6,682 bases of DNA from an uncultured Gammaproteobacteria bacterium (GTDB taxonomy: Bacteria; Pseudomonadota; Gammaproteobacteria; Rariloculales; Rariloculaceae), in assembly GCA_946887385.1 (NCBI GenBank), contig CAMPKU010000231.1, positions 1 to 6,682 of the forward strand, in the 5' to 3' direction. This document shows, one piece after another, positions 5,718 through 6,682 of the stretch. A program made the position numbers and the translations under genes. The notes under the pieces were generated by a model. The model saw nothing but the letters and a program-made list of their open reading frames with translations, did not search any database and was not told where the DNA came from. Numbering within the stretch: the stretch's first letter is position 1; each line of letters begins with the position of its first letter.

Positions 5718-6581
5718 TTACTCCCCTCCGCCCGCACGCGGCGGCGCCGTCCGGCAGGGCGACGGGCTGAAGCTCGAGTCGTCGGGCTCCCGTTTGAAAT
5801 GCGACGACGTCACGTAGTCGCCGTTCAAGTACATCGGGTCGTGAACGATCGAAAGCACGGTCAGATAGTCGTTGCCGAATCCTGAAACTCGCGAGAAGTA
5901 CTCGGTGAGCTTGGCATCGTCGCTGTAGGGCAAACCGTTCTTGCGTAGATAGCCGGCGCGCAGATGGGTCGTTTCAGCCTTCAGCGAGCCCTTCGGTGGC
6001 TCGGTCGAAGGCGGGCCCTGCCGGCCGCTCAATAGCGCTCTTAGATCGAAGCCCCCGACCGGTGTCGTCCACTGAGCCGTCGTGAAGCCTTGCCAGCTGT
6101 TCTCGGTCGCGGACGCCGCGTCGGCACCGAACCGCAACAGCCGCGTCTGCTCTCCGGCATCCGTCTCGATTTTCAACGTGTTCTCGTCTTGCCAAGTGAT
6201 GTGCAGACGCAAAGGCATACGCATGAGGCCGGCCGCACCGAACGGGCGGCACGCTTCGCCGCTCGCCGCATCCTTCTCCGCGTCCCACTGAGCCGCGACC
6301 CGCCGGCCCTGAGGACTGAGCGGCACACTCGTCGCATCGCCGGGAGGGGCGGTAATCATTCGCCAGAGCCAGTCTTCGGTGACGAGCGCCACCCAGTAGC
6401 CGGTGAGGTCGACCTGGGCCGACTCTTGCGCCGGCCGCGGCGGCCCTCCGAAGCCGCCGAAGCCCGGCGGCCCACCCGGCGGCCCACCCGGCGGTTGCGC
6501 AGCAGCGGGCCCGCCCGAAATCAGCAAGGTGAGCGAGAGAGAGGCGGCCGATAGCCACTTGAACCAGCAGAGTCGCCGCAT
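5718..6581 (-). CDS. Exported, diverged paralogue of the GRWEGD family (287 aa)
   Basis: The 287-residue product has a signal peptide (MRRLCWFKWL plus a hydrophobic stretch), probably cleaved after PAAA at residue 28. A Gly/Pro-rich stretch follows (30-50), then DLTGYW (58-63), VPLSPQG (86-92), CRPFG (C111), GFTTAQW (165-171), GSLKAETTHLRAGYLRKNG (198-216), a YFSR segment and C276 near the end. Residues 198-216 line up with GDSLIVETTHM and GWLRRNG of the MBL fusion, so the two are homologous. The usual GRWEGD core is broken by about 26 extra residues (172-197). Function unknown. ATG 6581 is preferred over an upstream in-frame ATG at 6614, because it gives a clean signal peptide, has GAGG ten bases upstream and overlaps the previous gene's stop as TGATG. 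The stop TAA is 3 nt before the MBL fusion. Confidence 0.82.
   Translation of the reverse strand: MRRLCWFKWLSAASLSLTLLISGGPAAAQPPGGPPGGPPGFGGFGGPPRPAQESAQVDLTGYWVALVTEDWLWRMITAPPGDATSVPLSPQGRRVAAQWDAEKDAASGEACRPFGAAGLMRMPLRLHITWQDENTLKIETDAGEQTRLLRFGADAASATENSWQGFTTAQWTTPVGGFDLRALLSGRQGPPSTEPPKGSLKAETTHLRAGYLRKNGLPYSDDAKLTEYFSRVSGFGNDYLTVLSIVHDPMYLNGDYVTSSHFKREPDDSSFSPSPCRTAPPRAGGGE
5721..5729 (-). promoter_or_regulatory. Ribosome binding site for the MBL fusion gene
   Basis: The minus strand carries GGAGGGGAG spanning 5729-5721, ending six bases before ATG 5714-5712 and running straight into the TAA stop of the 287-residue gene. This strong purine-rich site, with the signal peptide, fixes the start. 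Confidence 0.75.
6463..6494. repeat. 12-bp tandem repeat encoding a Gly/Pro-rich stretch
   Basis: CCCGGCGGCCCA is repeated twice exactly (6463-6486), followed by eight bases of a third copy (6487-6494). On the minus strand it encodes the PPGGPPGG stretch just after the signal peptide of the 287-residue protein, likely a flexible tether. Copy-number change would keep the frame. Confidence 0.85.
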
Positions 6582-6682
6582 CAATTCACGACCTCGCCCG
6601 GCCTCGTGCCCCAACCGAACCCGTCGGTCGTACGCTTGATCGTCACGAGCAGCATCCGATGCTCTTCGGCCACGCGGCCCGG
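6581..6682 (-). CDS. C-terminal end of an unidentified gene (partial, off right edge)
   Basis: On the minus strand one frame is open from the right edge to TGA at 6583-6581, giving 33 residues ending in GFGWGTRPGEVVN. Its stop shares one base with the ATG of the 287-residue gene (TGATG), as expected for consecutive genes of a coupled operon, and no intergenic space would be left. I do not recognise the family; the visible part has no membrane segment or known motif. The evidence is the open frame, the overlap and the operon context. Confidence 0.55.
   Translation of the reverse strand, partial: PGRVAEEHRMLLVTIKRTTDGFGWGTRPGEVVN
6592..6595 (-). promoter_or_regulatory. Weak ribosome binding site for the 287-aa protein gene
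   Basis: The minus strand has GAGG ending ten bases before ATG 6581-6579, inside the last codons of the preceding gene. It is modest, but with the TGATG overlap it supports the 6581 start. Confidence 0.5.

Noticed and set aside
4179..5885. A 568-codon open frame on the plus strand, antisense to the MBL fusion gene.
   Set aside because: The product is Arg-rich with no recognisable domain, signal peptide or ribosome site, and the opposite strand encodes a protein with clear motifs. Long antisense frames are expected in GC-rich genes.
6582..6614. Upstream start for the 287-aa protein at ATG 6614 (298 codons).
   Set aside because: It would add a charged MGHEAGRGREL ahead of the signal peptide and overlap the preceding gene by more than 30 nt, while ATG 6581 gives a TGATG junction.

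Overview
The window is GC-rich, densely coding bacterial DNA with no RNA genes, mobile elements or CRISPR arrays that I can see. A large unlinked (ATPase-less) MacB/FtsX-type permease, together with a DUF6152 protein and several exported proteins carrying a GRWEGD-type motif, fits soil- or sediment-type Acidobacteriota or a Steroidobacter-like gammaproteobacterium. The sequence alone does not decide between these.

Layout. The left third (39-2471, plus strand) is one 810-residue duplicated ABC permease. Its GTG start overlaps, as GTGA, the stop of a frame entering from the left edge, so it may follow another gene in an operon. The rest (2489-6682) is one tightly packed leftward operon of at least five genes, in transcription order: the C-terminal end of an unidentified gene (6581-6682); a 287-residue exported protein (5718-6581); a 590-residue exported protein joining a GRWEGD domain to a metallo-beta-lactamase (MBL) fold hydrolase (3942-5714); a DUF6152 protein (3433-3945); and a 315-residue exported GRWEGD protein (2489-3436). 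The junctions are TGATG, a 3-nt gap, ATGA and ATGA, so the genes are probably translationally coupled. The operon promoter lies to the right of the window. The two transcription units converge with 17 nt between their stop codons, and I see no classical terminator.

How the genes fit together. All four complete operon products carry signal peptides, so the system should act in the periplasm or outside the cell. Three of them (287, 590 and 315 residues) share an ordered set of motifs: D-[F/L]-x-G-x-W just after the signal region, a P-L-[S/T/N]-x-x-G segment, a C-x-P motif, a GRWEGD-type segment (interrupted in the 287-residue protein), and a late cysteine. They therefore look like divergent paralogues of one uncharacterised exported family, with a DUF6152 protein between them and one copy fused to an MBL domain. 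That MBL domain keeps both histidine clusters but has glycine where the metal-bridging aspartate is expected. The operon is the most interesting part of the window; its substrate and purpose cannot be read from the sequence.
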